This document shows positions 24,996 through 49,561 of a stretch of DNA of 64,000 nt, one piece after another. Where the stretch lies: assembly GCF_022539665.2 (NCBI RefSeq), contig NC_081335.1:3658001-3722000 (forward strand), written 5' to 3'. How positions within the stretch are numbered: position 1 is the first letter of the stretch; every line of letters starts with the position of its first letter. Source of the DNA: Daphnia carinata (lineage: Eukaryota; Arthropoda; Branchiopoda; Diplostraca; Daphniidae). The translations under genes were made by a program, and so were the position numbers. Below the pieces are notes generated by a model. The model was not told the origin of the DNA. It ran no database searches and worked only from the letters and a program-made list of their open reading frames with translations.

Positions 24996-27589
24996 ATGCA
25001 AACTATGGACGACGATTCGGAAGCCGTTTCGGAATGGAAGAAGCTCAAGAAAACTCTGACTGTTAACAAGCCACTTATTCCTCTCAAACTCACCATGTTG
25101 CTTTATTATGGCGGTAAACATTTACTGAATGACGTAGTAAAAACACGCTGTCCAATTCATTAATCTACCAATCCGGTTTTTCTTTTCGGCGTGAGTATAG
25201 CCTCGTCTCTCTACCTTCCATATTTGACCCTGCAAATGCAACAAGTCGGCCTCAATATCCAGGAAATCGCCATTATCTATTCAGTTTTACCTTTTGTCAC
25301 ATGCATTATGCCGCCATTAGCCGGTTCGTTGATTTACGTTTTGCCCACATGTTGAAGGGAAATTGCATTTCATTTCCATCATTCATAATTTTAGGCATGT
25401 TGGCTGACAAGTTCAATCGTTACAAACTGGTTTTAATTCTTTCGGTGTCTTTGGCCATCCTTTTCCACACCCTTTTACTTCACGTGGATGCTCGAATTTC
25501 TCCCGAAAATTCCCCAGTGCGCAACATCACGGAAATCCCAGCTTTTGTCTACTGCGGTAGAACAGGCGCCGTGCTCCGGTTTGGGAACGAAAGTTGTTCA
25601 ACATCAACGACCGAAAAATGGTTCGGGTACTGGACACCATCCGAGTGCCAGCCAGTGGCATGCACGGATTATCAGAACATGCGAATGCGTTTGTGTTCGC
25701 CCTTGGGCAATTGTACGCAAATAACGACCAAGTCGACATCGAAGCTCGAAGTGGAACTGGTTCTCGAGACCGTGCTGACAGACACCAAGGACATTTCTGG
25801 CGAATGTACTGCTAGAATTCTCGCCCTACAAACTGATCAGACTCCACTTCCGTCGGCATTGCTGTGCAACTGTCTCATTCAGTGTCCTTTGACGTTAATG
25901 ACATCGTCTGCATTGAACCAAGAGCCTGCAGACGACGCGTTGTTGGATGAAATGAAAGAAAATGAGCGTTTGAAACACAACCGTGGTTTTTGGATGTACT
26001 TCGTTTTGCGGATATTGGCTTCCAGTTGCGTGGCCACATCTTTCTCCATGTAATATTTAAAGCTTCTGGTGTTAATGTTGAAGTACTTGCGGTTAACGAC
26101 TATGAAATCTGTGCAGGTTAGACGCCACGGCTATCACGATGGTAAAGAAAAACGACGGAGACCTTGGAAAACAACGGCTGTTTGGCGTCATTGGACAAGC
26201 CGTTTTTGTAAAGATTAACACTTTTCTTACTTGCGAAAAAACAGTGTTCATTTTTATTTGCAGAGCACAGCGAAATTCTCACCCCGATATAGTATAATAA
26301 CCAAAAAACAAAACGTTGCAATATTTCTAGGCCATGGTCGCCGGGATATTACTCGATTGGACAGTAGAATTGCAAGGTTCTCGTGATTACATTCATTATG
26401 GTAAACGAAACATTAAAACCAGAATTTTAAACGTTTAATAACAGGTGACCCCGACTATTCAATTCTGTTCTACATCGCCGATGGCCTTTGCGTTGTGGTG
26501 GTCCTGCTGGCGAGCAGGTTGGACGTTGACGTCGAACGGATTGAAAGCGGGAATTTAATGTCCGGTGCAAAAAGACTCATTCGATTAATCGACGTCGATT
26601 TCTTCATGTTGATGATGCTCCTTCTGGGCACCTGTTGGGGTTTTCTTGAATCCTTCCTCTTCGTTTTCCTCATGGAACTGAAAGCGAATAGCTATTTGTT
26701 AGGTATCAGTCGCACAATCTGTTTAGCATGAGGTCACCTGTCACCGCTGACATTCTACACAGACAACTATTAATCTATTACCAGGAATGACAGTTACCTT
26801 GGGCTGCGTCATTGGCGTTCCATTCCTCTACATATCAGACATGATTGTTCGCAAAATTGGCTCGGTGAACGTTTTCGTCATCGCTTTCCTTATCTACTGC
26901 ATTCGATTTTTCGGCTATTCGCTTATATGGTAATGCATTAGACAGCGTCTAATATTTCTTTGTTGTATCGTTTCATTAATTCGGAAACGTTCTGTTGTGA
27001 CAAAAGGGATCCTTGGCTATGTCTTCCGTTTGAAGCCCTGGAAGCCGTAACGGTCCATATGATGGCAGTGGCCAGTTCCATGTACTGCGTAGCGGCAGCA
27101 CCTCCTGGACTATTGGCGACACTCAACGGCGCTGTAGGCTCCATTCATTATTCATTCGGTAATGCTTAATTGATTCGAGGGCAATTTTACCTGTCACTCC
27201 TTGTTAAAACTGTTTCAATGGCCTCACTTGTCGTGACAGGACGCGGACTTGGCAGTTTCATCGGCGGAATTCTGATGGCCAACTACGGGACGCGGAACAC
27301 ATTCCAAATCTTTGGTACAGGTGCCGGAATTTGTGGACTGACCTACTTCATCTTACACCGCCTCTATTTAGTTAAAATAGAGAGGCTGAGACTGCGCAGG
27401 AAGTCGGGTAATCACGCTCACGTTTTTACCAAGGTTTTCTATTTATTTCTTATTTCTTTTCTTGATAACTGCGTAGAACGGATTGCCGAGGTTATTGCCA
27501 GCGGTGTCGAACCCGAGGACGAACCAGAGGAGGAAGAATTTATTATTCCACCTGATAATCTTTTGGGCCGTCGCAAAAGTTGTTTCTAG
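24996..27589 (+). CDS. Mfsd6: MFSD6-like major facilitator superfamily transporter
   Basis: Ten exons: 24996-25113, 25201-25323, 25395-26049, 26117-26207, 26331-26400, 26445-26702, 26785-26929, 27007-27158, 27240-27407, 27477-27589; 630 residues from MQTMDDD. MFSD6 proteins are 12-helix transporters whose natural substrates are poorly defined. Signatures: SSLYLPYLTLQMQQVGL then IQEIAIIYSVLP in helices 1-2, the helix 2-3 loop GMLADKFNRYKLVL, then after a large Cys-containing extracellular loop, MLDATAITMVKKNDGDLGKQRLFGVIGQA, which matches the conserved DATTL-KHDGDYGRQR-WGAIG block of MFSD6. The second half has CWGFLESFLFVFLMELKA, PFEALEAVTVHMM, and GRGLGSFIGGILMANYGTR. The extracellular loop between helices 3 and 4 (exon 3) is about 160 residues with many Cys. 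The C-terminal tail is acidic. A longer N-terminus from 24849 is possible. Confidence 0.9.
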
Positions 27590-28073
27590 TGGTTTCAATG
27601 TCTTGTAATTAGCAAGCCTATCTGTTCTCCTTGTCAGCACCTGGTGTGCTGATTTCAGATCGTAGTCGACTTCCTTGAGTCATTTCAGCTATGCCTCGAT
27701 TCGTTGCCGTTAATTTAGAACCTTGACACGCTCGTTGGCGACCTAGTCCCGGTGACTAGCGTTTTTTTTTTTTAATGAAAAAAACAAAACATTGTAATCG
27801 CAGCAACATAAAAAATTAATAGAAATTTCTATAGTAACACACATTTGAACAATTGCATGATTGAAAGTGAGTGGCAGCACTGACTTGATGGCGCCTCTAT
27901 AATCCATTGTCTTACTACATTTGAATTGAATCCACATTCCTCGATTCCAGCCAAACAAAATTAACCGCATAGGGTTAAGAATGCGTGTATTTGAAAAACA
28001 AATCATTTGAGATGTACAAATGCACATGAAACGAAATACGTCACATTCGTTTGAAAGGCGTTTGATCGGTTAA
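27590..28073. other. Tail-to-tail intergenic region between MFSD6-like gene and YJU2
   Basis: About 480 bp between two convergent stop codons. It should contain both 3' untranslated regions and poly(A) sites. No gene is supported; the open frames on either strand are short and unlike any protein I know. Confidence 0.6.
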
Positions 28074-31000
28074 TCAATTATCACTGTCTGAATGGCTAGA
28101 TGAGTCTGAATAAGAACCCAGAAGACTCAAGCCTCCTAGAGACGATTTCACGATGGGAGAAGGAGCTGGAGGAGCGGTCGTTGAAGTAGAAGGAGCTGTG
28201 GATGAGATAGTGGTGGTGCTGGTAGAAGCTGCGACGGAATTGGGTTTGATTAGCGCCGTCTTAATTTTAACTAGTGGATTGGGTTTCTTATTTTTTTGGG
28301 CATTGTTTAAAGGAGCAGCTAGAAGATCAGTCGCTTTAATCGTCAGCATTTTGGCTTGTTTCTTTGGTCGTTTGTCTTCGTCGGACGATCCTCCATCATC
28401 GACGAGCCTTTTCACGATCGTGCCATCTTCTCTCGTAGTTCGTTCGCCAAACACGGACCTGTAAACAACAATAATAATAGTAAAACAACGTGTCTGTACT
28501 CGCCTGTTAAAGCAGTGAAAAATAAAACGTACTTAATCAACTGTTCGTCTTCGATTTCCGCAGCGGCCGCCGCCGCCGCTTCCGACTGGCGTTGTTCGTC
28601 GTAGCGATAAAGCATGTCATCGAAATTGACAACCACTTTGCGTTTGTTCAACTCTTTTAGCTCTTCCAGCGTTTCGACCATTTCAATTTCGCCCCGAGAA
28701 GCTTTGGTACGGTTCTCCAGCAGCTGTAAAAATACAAGAAATCAAACGATAAGTTTAGATCAAGACAATTTTTCATTTAAATATTACTTTCATGGGGTTA
28801 GTTCGCTCCTCTTCTTTTTCGGCCTCCATCTCGCGGACGGCCTGTTCTTCGGCCAGCTTCAAAGCCATGAAATTACGCGTAGCGCCCGCCTCAACAACGT
28901 AATCTGTGCTTTGGGGATCGGTTTTGAATGAAATCTCTGACAAACATCGAGTGCACTAGCATTGAAAATAGTTTAGATTAGTTTCTTTGCACTCCAGAAA
29001 TTGAAACCATTTTAGAATTTACTTTGATGTAGAAGCGATAGATGCGAATACCCAAGTAATTTTCGTTTTCGACATCTTCTTTCCGGGCGTTGAATTTTTT
29101 ACCCTTGTAAATATATTCGCCGCACGTCTTGCACCTGAGAGACAAAATTAGAAAAGTTTAAAATTAGTGTCGGAGGATAGCTACTATTATTATTGGAAAC
29201 GCTATTCGAGCTGGGCTTCAATACTTCATGTTAAACGGCGCCATCAAGCGGACGGTAAACTGCCTGTTTTTAGCTTGGCGGACGCGAGGAATCTTGGACG
29301 GATCAAAATCCGGCGGATAGTATTTCTGTCATCGCCGATCAAAAAAGAAAACCAAGACAAACAAAAAAAAGTGCAATTAAAACAAAACATTCTTCATTTT
29401 TAACAGACATGCAGCAATGTTAAACGAGCTCGATGAGTTTCCCGCTTTAAAATAACGCGTTTATTGCGCGGCAAGAAGTTGTACATGTTTTTCACGTAAA
29501 GACAAGAAAAAAAAAGAAATCGCTTCCACGGGCCATCAACAACCGAAACTGATACGGACAAATTAAACAAAAGGACACAGGTGAAAAGTAAACGATTTTT
29601 ATCGTTTAATGTAATTGGAAACCAAGGTGCAGAATGTCAAGCCCCTCTGTCTCCGGGAAAAAGAAGAAGACAAAAAGAACCGTGGGGTGTTTGTGTGGGA
29701 CCAGTAGTGTGATGGGAAAAAAAGGGGAATTAGAAAAGTGAGACTAGATGCAACGGAGGAAACTAAACTGAAATAAGATAATGGATGATTCATATCACGT
29801 ATCTCTCGTTCTCGTCTAATCGTTTGTTTGTCTGATTGGAGCAGACTTTCGAGGCCCGACGGGACTAAGCATACGATGGGGCTCGAGCGCACCGCGTTGC
29901 AGCGAGGTCGTGCAGGCTAGCTTGAGCCGGCGCCAAACCTCGAGTAGAAGCGAATTGGTGACTTTTTTGGCTAGACAGAGAGTGGCCGCCACGGCAAAGA
30001 TGACGTTGTAGAGCAGGACCAGGTAGAAGTTGCCGAGCCACTCGATGCGTCCATAGTTGCCCAACAGATCAAAGTTGCTGATGCCCAAAATGCGTGATAA
30101 CAATGGTAGAGCCGAGCTCAGCACCAAGACTAGTCCACAATTGACTATCAGCTGCGTCAGTGGCGTGTTCCTGGCCGTCGGTCGGATGCCCGATAGAAAG
30201 GGCAATGTGTAGAGGCCGACAGTGGAAGCTGCCAACAAGTAGCCGATTAGGACCACTTCAATCACGGCACCAATCAGACCTAATTTTGAGAGGGAACTGA
30301 GCCCGAGCGGAAACTGCTCGCGAGTGGCCAGCGGCAGGGCTTTAATTCCCACCAACAACTGCAGAGTATTCTGAAGAACATTGAGCAAAGCAGCCATGGT
30401 GAGGGCCAGCAGCAGAATCATGGCCAGTGGGTAGATCAGACGTCGCAGGACGGGCGACGACCGTCTCTGTTGATTCAACTTGAAACGCTGCGCTTCCAGC
30501 GCCACGAGCTTCGATTCAAGAACTTTGCGCGCTTGACGGCCTTGTCCGTTGAGTTGCTTTTCGGGGGATTTCATTTTAAGTCTTTCGCGGATGCACGATT
30601 CCTCAAACAGGACGGCATAGTATTCGTCGTTCACGTCCGACAAAAAGTTGGGCCGAATTATGATCTGGCCGAGCACGGTGAAAAGGCGTGCAAAGCCAAG
30701 GGGTGTGCACAACAGAAGTAAGAGAACGCCGAGGAACGAAAGACACGAGTACAAAAATGGCAAGTAGTTCCACACATTGAAGAAAAGTTCAACGGCGGAT
30801 TGGCTTTTGTCGATCAACGCGCACAACACAAACGCTATGCCCAAAACGAGGATGGCCAGCATCAACTGGATTAGGCAGGCTTCATAAACCCTGCCAATCA
30901 ACCCCTGCTGGCTTCCAATTCCTTCAGATTCACTGAAGAAGTATGCGAAGGGCAGAAGGAAGAAGATGGACAGGTTTGAAAACAGAAAGACGTGATTCCA

Positions 31001-31514
31001 CAGCCCATTGATAAGTGACGAGTTGAGCCACTTCACATAGTAGCTGCTGGGGTAGAGCAGCAGAATTTCATTGCTGAGGATAGAGATGGGCAGGAGGAGA
31101 GCTGCCCCTACCGCCACTGTGAGTGCAAAAGTGCACATTCCCAGGCTGATTCTGTGTACTGTCGCTTCACCATTGTCTGGATCCAATTTGTCTTCGTGCT
31201 TCTCCTTGTGCAGGTATGTTCTCAGGACGAGGTAACTGACCACATAGAGGATACCGAAGAGGAGCAAGAAAATGATGTACTCCCGAACGGTGGAGTGGAA
31301 CGCCTGTTCCTCAGGATCTGCTTCTTCTTCCATGTTAAATTGTCAGGGGGGAACCAATTCGCAACGAGCCTCATCGTATGCTTTTTACAAACGTCGCCGC
31401 GCCGCCATGACACATGGAAACTGAATAAATCCCACTCAATATCAAGGTCTCTGTGACATCGCTTCATATAATAGCAAACGGGATACTTACATTCAAAACT
31501 TTTCGTTCCGACAT
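28074..31514 (-). CDS. Yju2: YJU2 (CCDC94) splicing factor, with a distant 8-codon first exon
   Basis: YJU2 is a Prp19-associated step I splicing factor that contacts the branch helix in the spliceosome. Six exons (minus): 31491-31514, 29225-29325, 29023-29134, 28788-28955, 28533-28723, 28074-28458; 326 residues. Exon 1 encodes only MSERKVLN and ends at a perfect GTAAGT donor; it joins in phase to [14 protein letters not shown] after an ACAG acceptor, recreating the invariant YJU2 N-terminus. Then [32 protein letters not shown], and [18 protein letters not shown] give the zinc site (C43, C46, C80, C83). [32 protein letters not shown] and [13 protein letters not shown] follow. The low-complexity tail contains an Ala run and a Ser/Asp end ([14 protein letters not shown]). 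Intron 1 is about 2.2 kb and encloses the lilipod-like gene. Confidence 0.93.
29816..31333 (-). CDS. lili: Lilipod/LMBR1-like multi-pass membrane protein, intronless and nested in YJU2 intron 1
   Basis: One uninterrupted frame of 505 residues from ATG at 31331-31333 to the stop at 29816. LMBR1/LMBR1L (LIMR) proteins are nine-helix plasma membrane or ER proteins; fly Lilipod promotes BMP signalling in the germline niche, and vertebrate LMBR1L was described as a lipocalin receptor and Wnt regulator. Signatures: [19 protein letters not shown] then [13 protein letters not shown] (helix 1), [71 protein letters not shown], a charged central loop with [13 protein letters not shown], then four more helices including [24 protein letters not shown]. 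The gene lies within the first intron of YJU2 on the same strand. The absence of introns contrasts with every neighbour and suggests a retroposed origin. Length is typical of the family and no frame damage is seen. Confidence 0.93.
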   Translation of the reverse strand: MEEEADPEEQAFHSTVREYIIFLLLFGILYVVSYLVLRTYLHKEKHEDKLDPDNGEATVHRISLGMCTFALTVAVGAALLLPISILSNEILLLYPSSYYVKWLNSSLINGLWNHVFLFSNLSIFFLLPFAYFFSESEGIGSQQGLIGRVYEACLIQLMLAILVLGIAFVLCALIDKSQSAVELFFNVWNYLPFLYSCLSFLGVLLLLLCTPLGFARLFTVLGQIIIRPNFLSDVNDEYYAVLFEESCIRERLKMKSPEKQLNGQGRQARKVLESKLVALEAQRFKLNQQRRSSPVLRRLIYPLAMILLLALTMAALLNVLQNTLQLLVGIKALPLATREQFPLGLSSLSKLGLIGAVIEVVLIGYLLAASTVGLYTLPFLSGIRPTARNTPLTQLIVNCGLVLVLSSALPLLSRILGISNFDLLGNYGRIEWLGNFYLVLLYNVIFAVAATLCLAKKVTNSLLLEVWRRLKLACTTSLQRGALEPHRMLSPVGPRKSAPIRQTND

Positions 31515-33229
31515 TTTCCTTCAGTCAGGTCAGTGTTATGCCCAGGTAGTAAAATACAAGTTTCGGCCGACGTTTAAGACAACGGAATGTATTGTCTTAC
31601 GCAACTCGAGACGAAGGAGCGTCACTCAAAAAAACCTGGTTGAAACGTCTGCTGGGAAAATGCTACGACACTTGCGTCACCTATTGGATAAACATTAAAC
31701 TTCCTAACCTTATCCAACCCATCCATGCTTCCGGCTGGAATGGGCGGAATGCCTGAGCCCATGCATTCTTCCTAACCACATAAAAAACTACAAAACAAAA
31801 TTATGATATAAATGAAGTCAATAGTATGAAGTTATCACGGCTTATTCTAAAGGCACCCGAGTCGATTAGAATATTAAACGAGGGAGCTGAAGCATGAAAA
31901 CAAAACCAGGCGCTTAGCGGATGCAAATCTCCCTCAAAGTTCTCTCGGATGAATAATCAGGTTATGCCTTCGCAGTTGCAGCCTCACGAACTGTTCCAAC
32001 CCTCTCCCGACGTTTCTTGACGTCTATGTATATGTATGTTGATGCTCCCCTCAGTCTAAGCCTTTATACCGCTTAGTATTCGGATATACGTTGATGGCCC
32101 TCTTCTTTTTTTTTTTAAAAAGTAAGAAAAAATAATAGACCAATTACAGATGCCGTAAGTTGCAAAGAAAAGCACCGACGGAAAAGAGCCAATGGCAGGA
32201 GACTTTTCTCAAAACAGGAATAGCAGAAGACATTTCTCGAAAATGCAAAACGTGCTCACTCGTCTCCTACTGATTTTTACTTATCAAACAGATTTACATA
32301 CAGTAAAAGAACAGATCCGAAAGAGAAAAGATTGATGAACTTTCGATTTCGACGGAATGGTAGTGCTCCTTCTATTTCAATTATTCTAATACCTTCAGCT
32401 GTCAAAACTGGATGCTGTCGATGTGCCCGGCTGTTTCAGACGGTCGTCGAACTGCTTTCCTTTCTCCCTAAGTCCATGGGCGCCTTTATTTCACAAGACG
32501 CTTTCGATTGAGAGCACAAGCTTTTCGTGACAGTTTGACAAGGCTGAGATTTCAAATAAAGACGTCTACTTTTTTTTTTTAGTTCCTCAGATGAGTTGAA
32601 CATTGGCTAACAGGCCTCAAGAATTTACGACTAATGTCAAGCTGCTCATGGTATGATGGTCGACATGATGCAATGTCTCCCAAGAAAAGGAAAATCGTCA
32701 TAACGACGTCCAAATTTTTTTAGTGCAGAAAACAACGAACACGAGATTATGTTCCGTCTTCTGAAGAAAAGGAAAACCATCCGATACATCGTTACTCGCC
32801 ACATTTACAGTGGCTCCTTGTGCGCATAGCCTCTGCGTCGTTGCTAGACTGCATCCAGCAACTCATTCTCTCCAGCCACCACCATCACGCCAAGTCTTTC
32901 ACGCTTTTGAGTGTTTAGACTACTAGAGATGCCCTAACGACGAGCTTTAGTTTGTCGACCACAGCTCCCGACGTCGCACACGACGGCCGGGCTCGGAGCC
33001 AATCTTCATCGTATCGATTCAGGACACAAGGGTAACAGCAAAGTCTTTTTACATTTGATTCTCAGCTTTACATTCTTTCTGTGTCAGGTTGATGGTGTGA
33101 TAACTTGTTGATTGTTTTTCTTTTATGGTTTTTTTCTTGTCCCATGTTCTTTTTATTATCTACGGTTTGTAACTGATGCCCTATTTTTATTTCCACATCA
33201 GGCTGCGACGAGACTTTGGCAATAAAAGA
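31515..33229. promoter_or_regulatory. Divergent promoter region of YJU2 and the glutamate receptor, with a probable 5' leader exon
   Basis: About 1.7 kb between the YJU2 first exon (minus) and the receptor start (plus). A likely non-coding leader exon ends at 33031 (AAGG then GTAACAG) and splices to an acceptor TCAG at about 33201, just before the receptor ATG at 33230. The leader's 5' end cannot be placed. Poly-T tracts occur at about 32107 and 32571. No other gene is supported. Confidence 0.5.
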
Positions 33230-47363
<14,134 letters not shown>

Positions 47364-47980
47364 ATGGCGGGTCTCTTATGATGAACTACACGTGAACGAT
47401 TGTCACCAGGGTATTTTAATGATCTCATTTTTTATTTTCCACGATGCTCGATGCATTTTTGGTTTAATTGAAGAATTATTCCGAAGTAATTCTTCGGAAA
47501 TTGCAGAGAGAAATATTTGTGTTGGATGACCGAAGGTGTATTGGAAGTTTGTTCAATTGTAAGCTGTTTGATATCGTATCCATCCATGAAAATCCGCTTA
47601 TTGAAACAAGTGGCATATGATGTTACGTGAAATTCCCTATCCGTTTTCCGTTTTTTTGTTAAAGTATTTAATGGTTTGTGTCGTCAATTCTGTTGGACAA
47701 AAAAATACATTGCATTTACATATGATGCTGATATGAGCTGGTCATTGTATGTGTCTTGTTTTATTTGAATTTTTGTTGCTATTCATGATTCAGCAAAAAA
47801 AAATATTAATATTAATGCGTTGCCAAATGCACAAAAAAAAATAATATAAATAATATAATAAAAAAAATAATTAATTAATAATTAATAAAATTAATAAATA
47901 TTATAAGAATTAACAAAATAATAAAATAATAATAATAAATAATATAGTAACAAATATAATAATATAGTAATAATATAATA
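47364..47980. other. Receptor 3' flank and AT-rich tract
   Basis: The first 400 bp should be the receptor 3' untranslated region. From about 47800 the sequence becomes almost pure A/T with AATAAT-type repeats. That tract lies immediately downstream of the minus-strand tRNA-like unit and may be its tail. Confidence 0.5.
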
Positions 47981-48043
47981 ACAAAGATTCGAACTCGAGA
48001 AAACAGAATAGCAGCCGCGAACTATGCCACAGCGCCACACTAC
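47981..48043 (-). repeat. tRNA-derived SINE-like head, minus strand
   Basis: On the minus strand an A-box-like TGGCGCTGTGG (48027-48037) is followed about 30 bp later by a B-box-like GAGTTCGAATC (47986-47996). This is the internal RNA polymerase III promoter layout of a tRNA-derived element. No full cloverleaf is apparent. The AT-rich tract beyond it would be the tail. Confidence 0.5.
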
Positions 48044-48110
48044 ATTCACTTGTTTTATATACATAATGCCTATTTGAATGATATGATCTAAAGAAATATT
48101 TGTTTGGAAT

Positions 48111-48430
48111 GTGCGGTCCTGGCACAGTGGTTATCAACCACGCTTTGTATTCTGTCGGCCCCGGGTTCGAATCCCGCCACCTCCAATTTCCATAGTCCTC
48201 CATTCTCTCCACCCACCACCCTCTCCGCCCTCCCACCTCCCACCAATATCATCATGCAAGAATCTTCATCTCATCGGATTACAACATTCAGCATCTTCAT
48301 TCCAACGGATTCTCAAGATTCTTCATCGCTTCGACATCATACAACGCTCAAAAAAGAAGAGAAGAAAGAAAAAATGAAGAGCTGAAGAAGAAAGAAAAAA
48401 GGAGAGAAGAAAGAAGAAAAAAGAAGAGCC
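48111..48430 (+). repeat. tRNA-derived SINE-like element, plus strand
   Basis: An A box TGGCACAGTGG (48120-48130) and a perfect B box GGTTCGAATCC (48164-48174) sit in a tRNA-like context, with a T-arm hairpin CGGG/CCCG. The acceptor halves do not pair well, so it is not a functional tRNA. A CT-rich body and a purine tail (AAAAAAGAAGAGAAGAAAG) follow to about 48430, as expected of a SINE. Confidence 0.6.
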
Positions 48431-48600
48431 ATGCCTGCTATAAAGTGGCTAAAAATGGCGCAAAAAAACGATCTGTAGTACCGTTCACTACACGTTAAAG
48501 ATCGACCCACAAAACTGATGGTAGAGAAAAGGTAATCAGAACTCGTAGGTTGTTCGTAAGTTCTCCCCATGGCCTGAAAGACGGTTCATGGATGCAGGCA

Positions 48601-49164
48601 GCTAAACATCGGGTGATGTGACCCTCTTCGATACCAAATGTTTTTGTTTTCCTTAATGTGTTTAACACCAGTATGCAGTATATATATATGGTATATGGTA
48701 TGCACCATATTGCAGGTTAGTAGGTAGTACATTAGTGACCCTCTTCGATACCCATAATAAAGGTTTTTGTTGTTCCTGCGTAGGCGATGAGGTCGAAAGG
48801 CGACTGCTAGCAGACGCACGCTGACTAGAGCTAGCTGTGTGCTAGCTGCTGTGCTAGCTGCACGTGGTTTCCTTTTGTTTTCCACGAACAGGTTAGATTA
48901 ATGTTATTCCGTTTCTCCAAATGGTTATTCCTTCCACCAAATGGCTGTTTGGCGATATCCGTAAGTTTTTTTCTTGGTTCCTTACTGTAGTACACTAGTA
49001 GGGCATACAGTAGTAGGGCTAACAGGTTACCAGACTGTGCATGTCTGTTCTCTATAAACGCCCCCTCTGCCGACACAGATATCATTAAGGCAGATGTGCT
49101 CATATGTTTAACTTGCCATATTGCCAGTTGAAACTGAAACCTGCAAGTCTTACTGAAGCTGACA
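48601..49164. other. Repeat-bearing intergenic DNA upstream of the peptidase array
   Basis: The 18 bp GTGACCCTCTTCGATACC occurs at 48618 and again at 48735, each followed by a similar T/G-rich stretch, so this is a short local duplication. A TATATGGTATATGGTATGC run lies between them. A cluster of CTAGCTG repeats lies at about 48828-48862. No gene is supported. Confidence 0.5.
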
Positions 49165-49561
49165 ATGTCTTCACATTGTTCTACTCGTGAACAAAAGGAA
49201 CACTATCCATGGAGTAAACATGTGCTGGTGAGCTTGAATTGCTGTTGATTATCATTCGAGACGTTAAGTGTTGCTTCATTCGTGTAGTCTTTCCGATGAT
49301 GATGCGTGAGAAAAAAGATGCAGAACACCTGTCTCGAATTCCCGGTCACGTACGTTTAGATGAGCAGAGTTTCGGTAGGCATTTTGCTATAATATCCAAT
49401 TACTGGGCCATTACTAACTGAATTTCTATTTGTACATATAGCTAAACTAAACCAGAATCGAAGCTTTTTTCTTCAACGGACGCTGATTGAACAAATCGGT
49501 TCTTTACAGACTACGAACGTGGACGGACTGTCTGAACGTTGCTGTCAACTATTAGAAGGCA
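49165..49561 (+). other. Probable 5' leader exons of the first M13 peptidase gene, containing an upstream ORF
   Basis: Splice signals suggest leader exons ending at 49227 (CTG then GTGAGC), spanning about 49288-49374 (donor GTAGGC), and starting at 49442. An ATG at 49296 opens a frame that crosses the 49374/49442 junction and overlaps the peptidase ATG at 49562 in a different frame. It stops at TAA immediately after the next junction (49676), giving 84 codons. Confidence 0.4.

Noticed and set aside
28153-28604. Plus-strand open frames opposite YJU2 exons 5 and 6
   Set aside because: They mirror the low-complexity Ser/Thr/Ala coding sequence of YJU2 on the other strand.
30470-30721. Plus-strand open frame inside the lilipod-like gene
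   Set aside because: It lies antisense to a clear 505-residue conserved protein and has no independent support.
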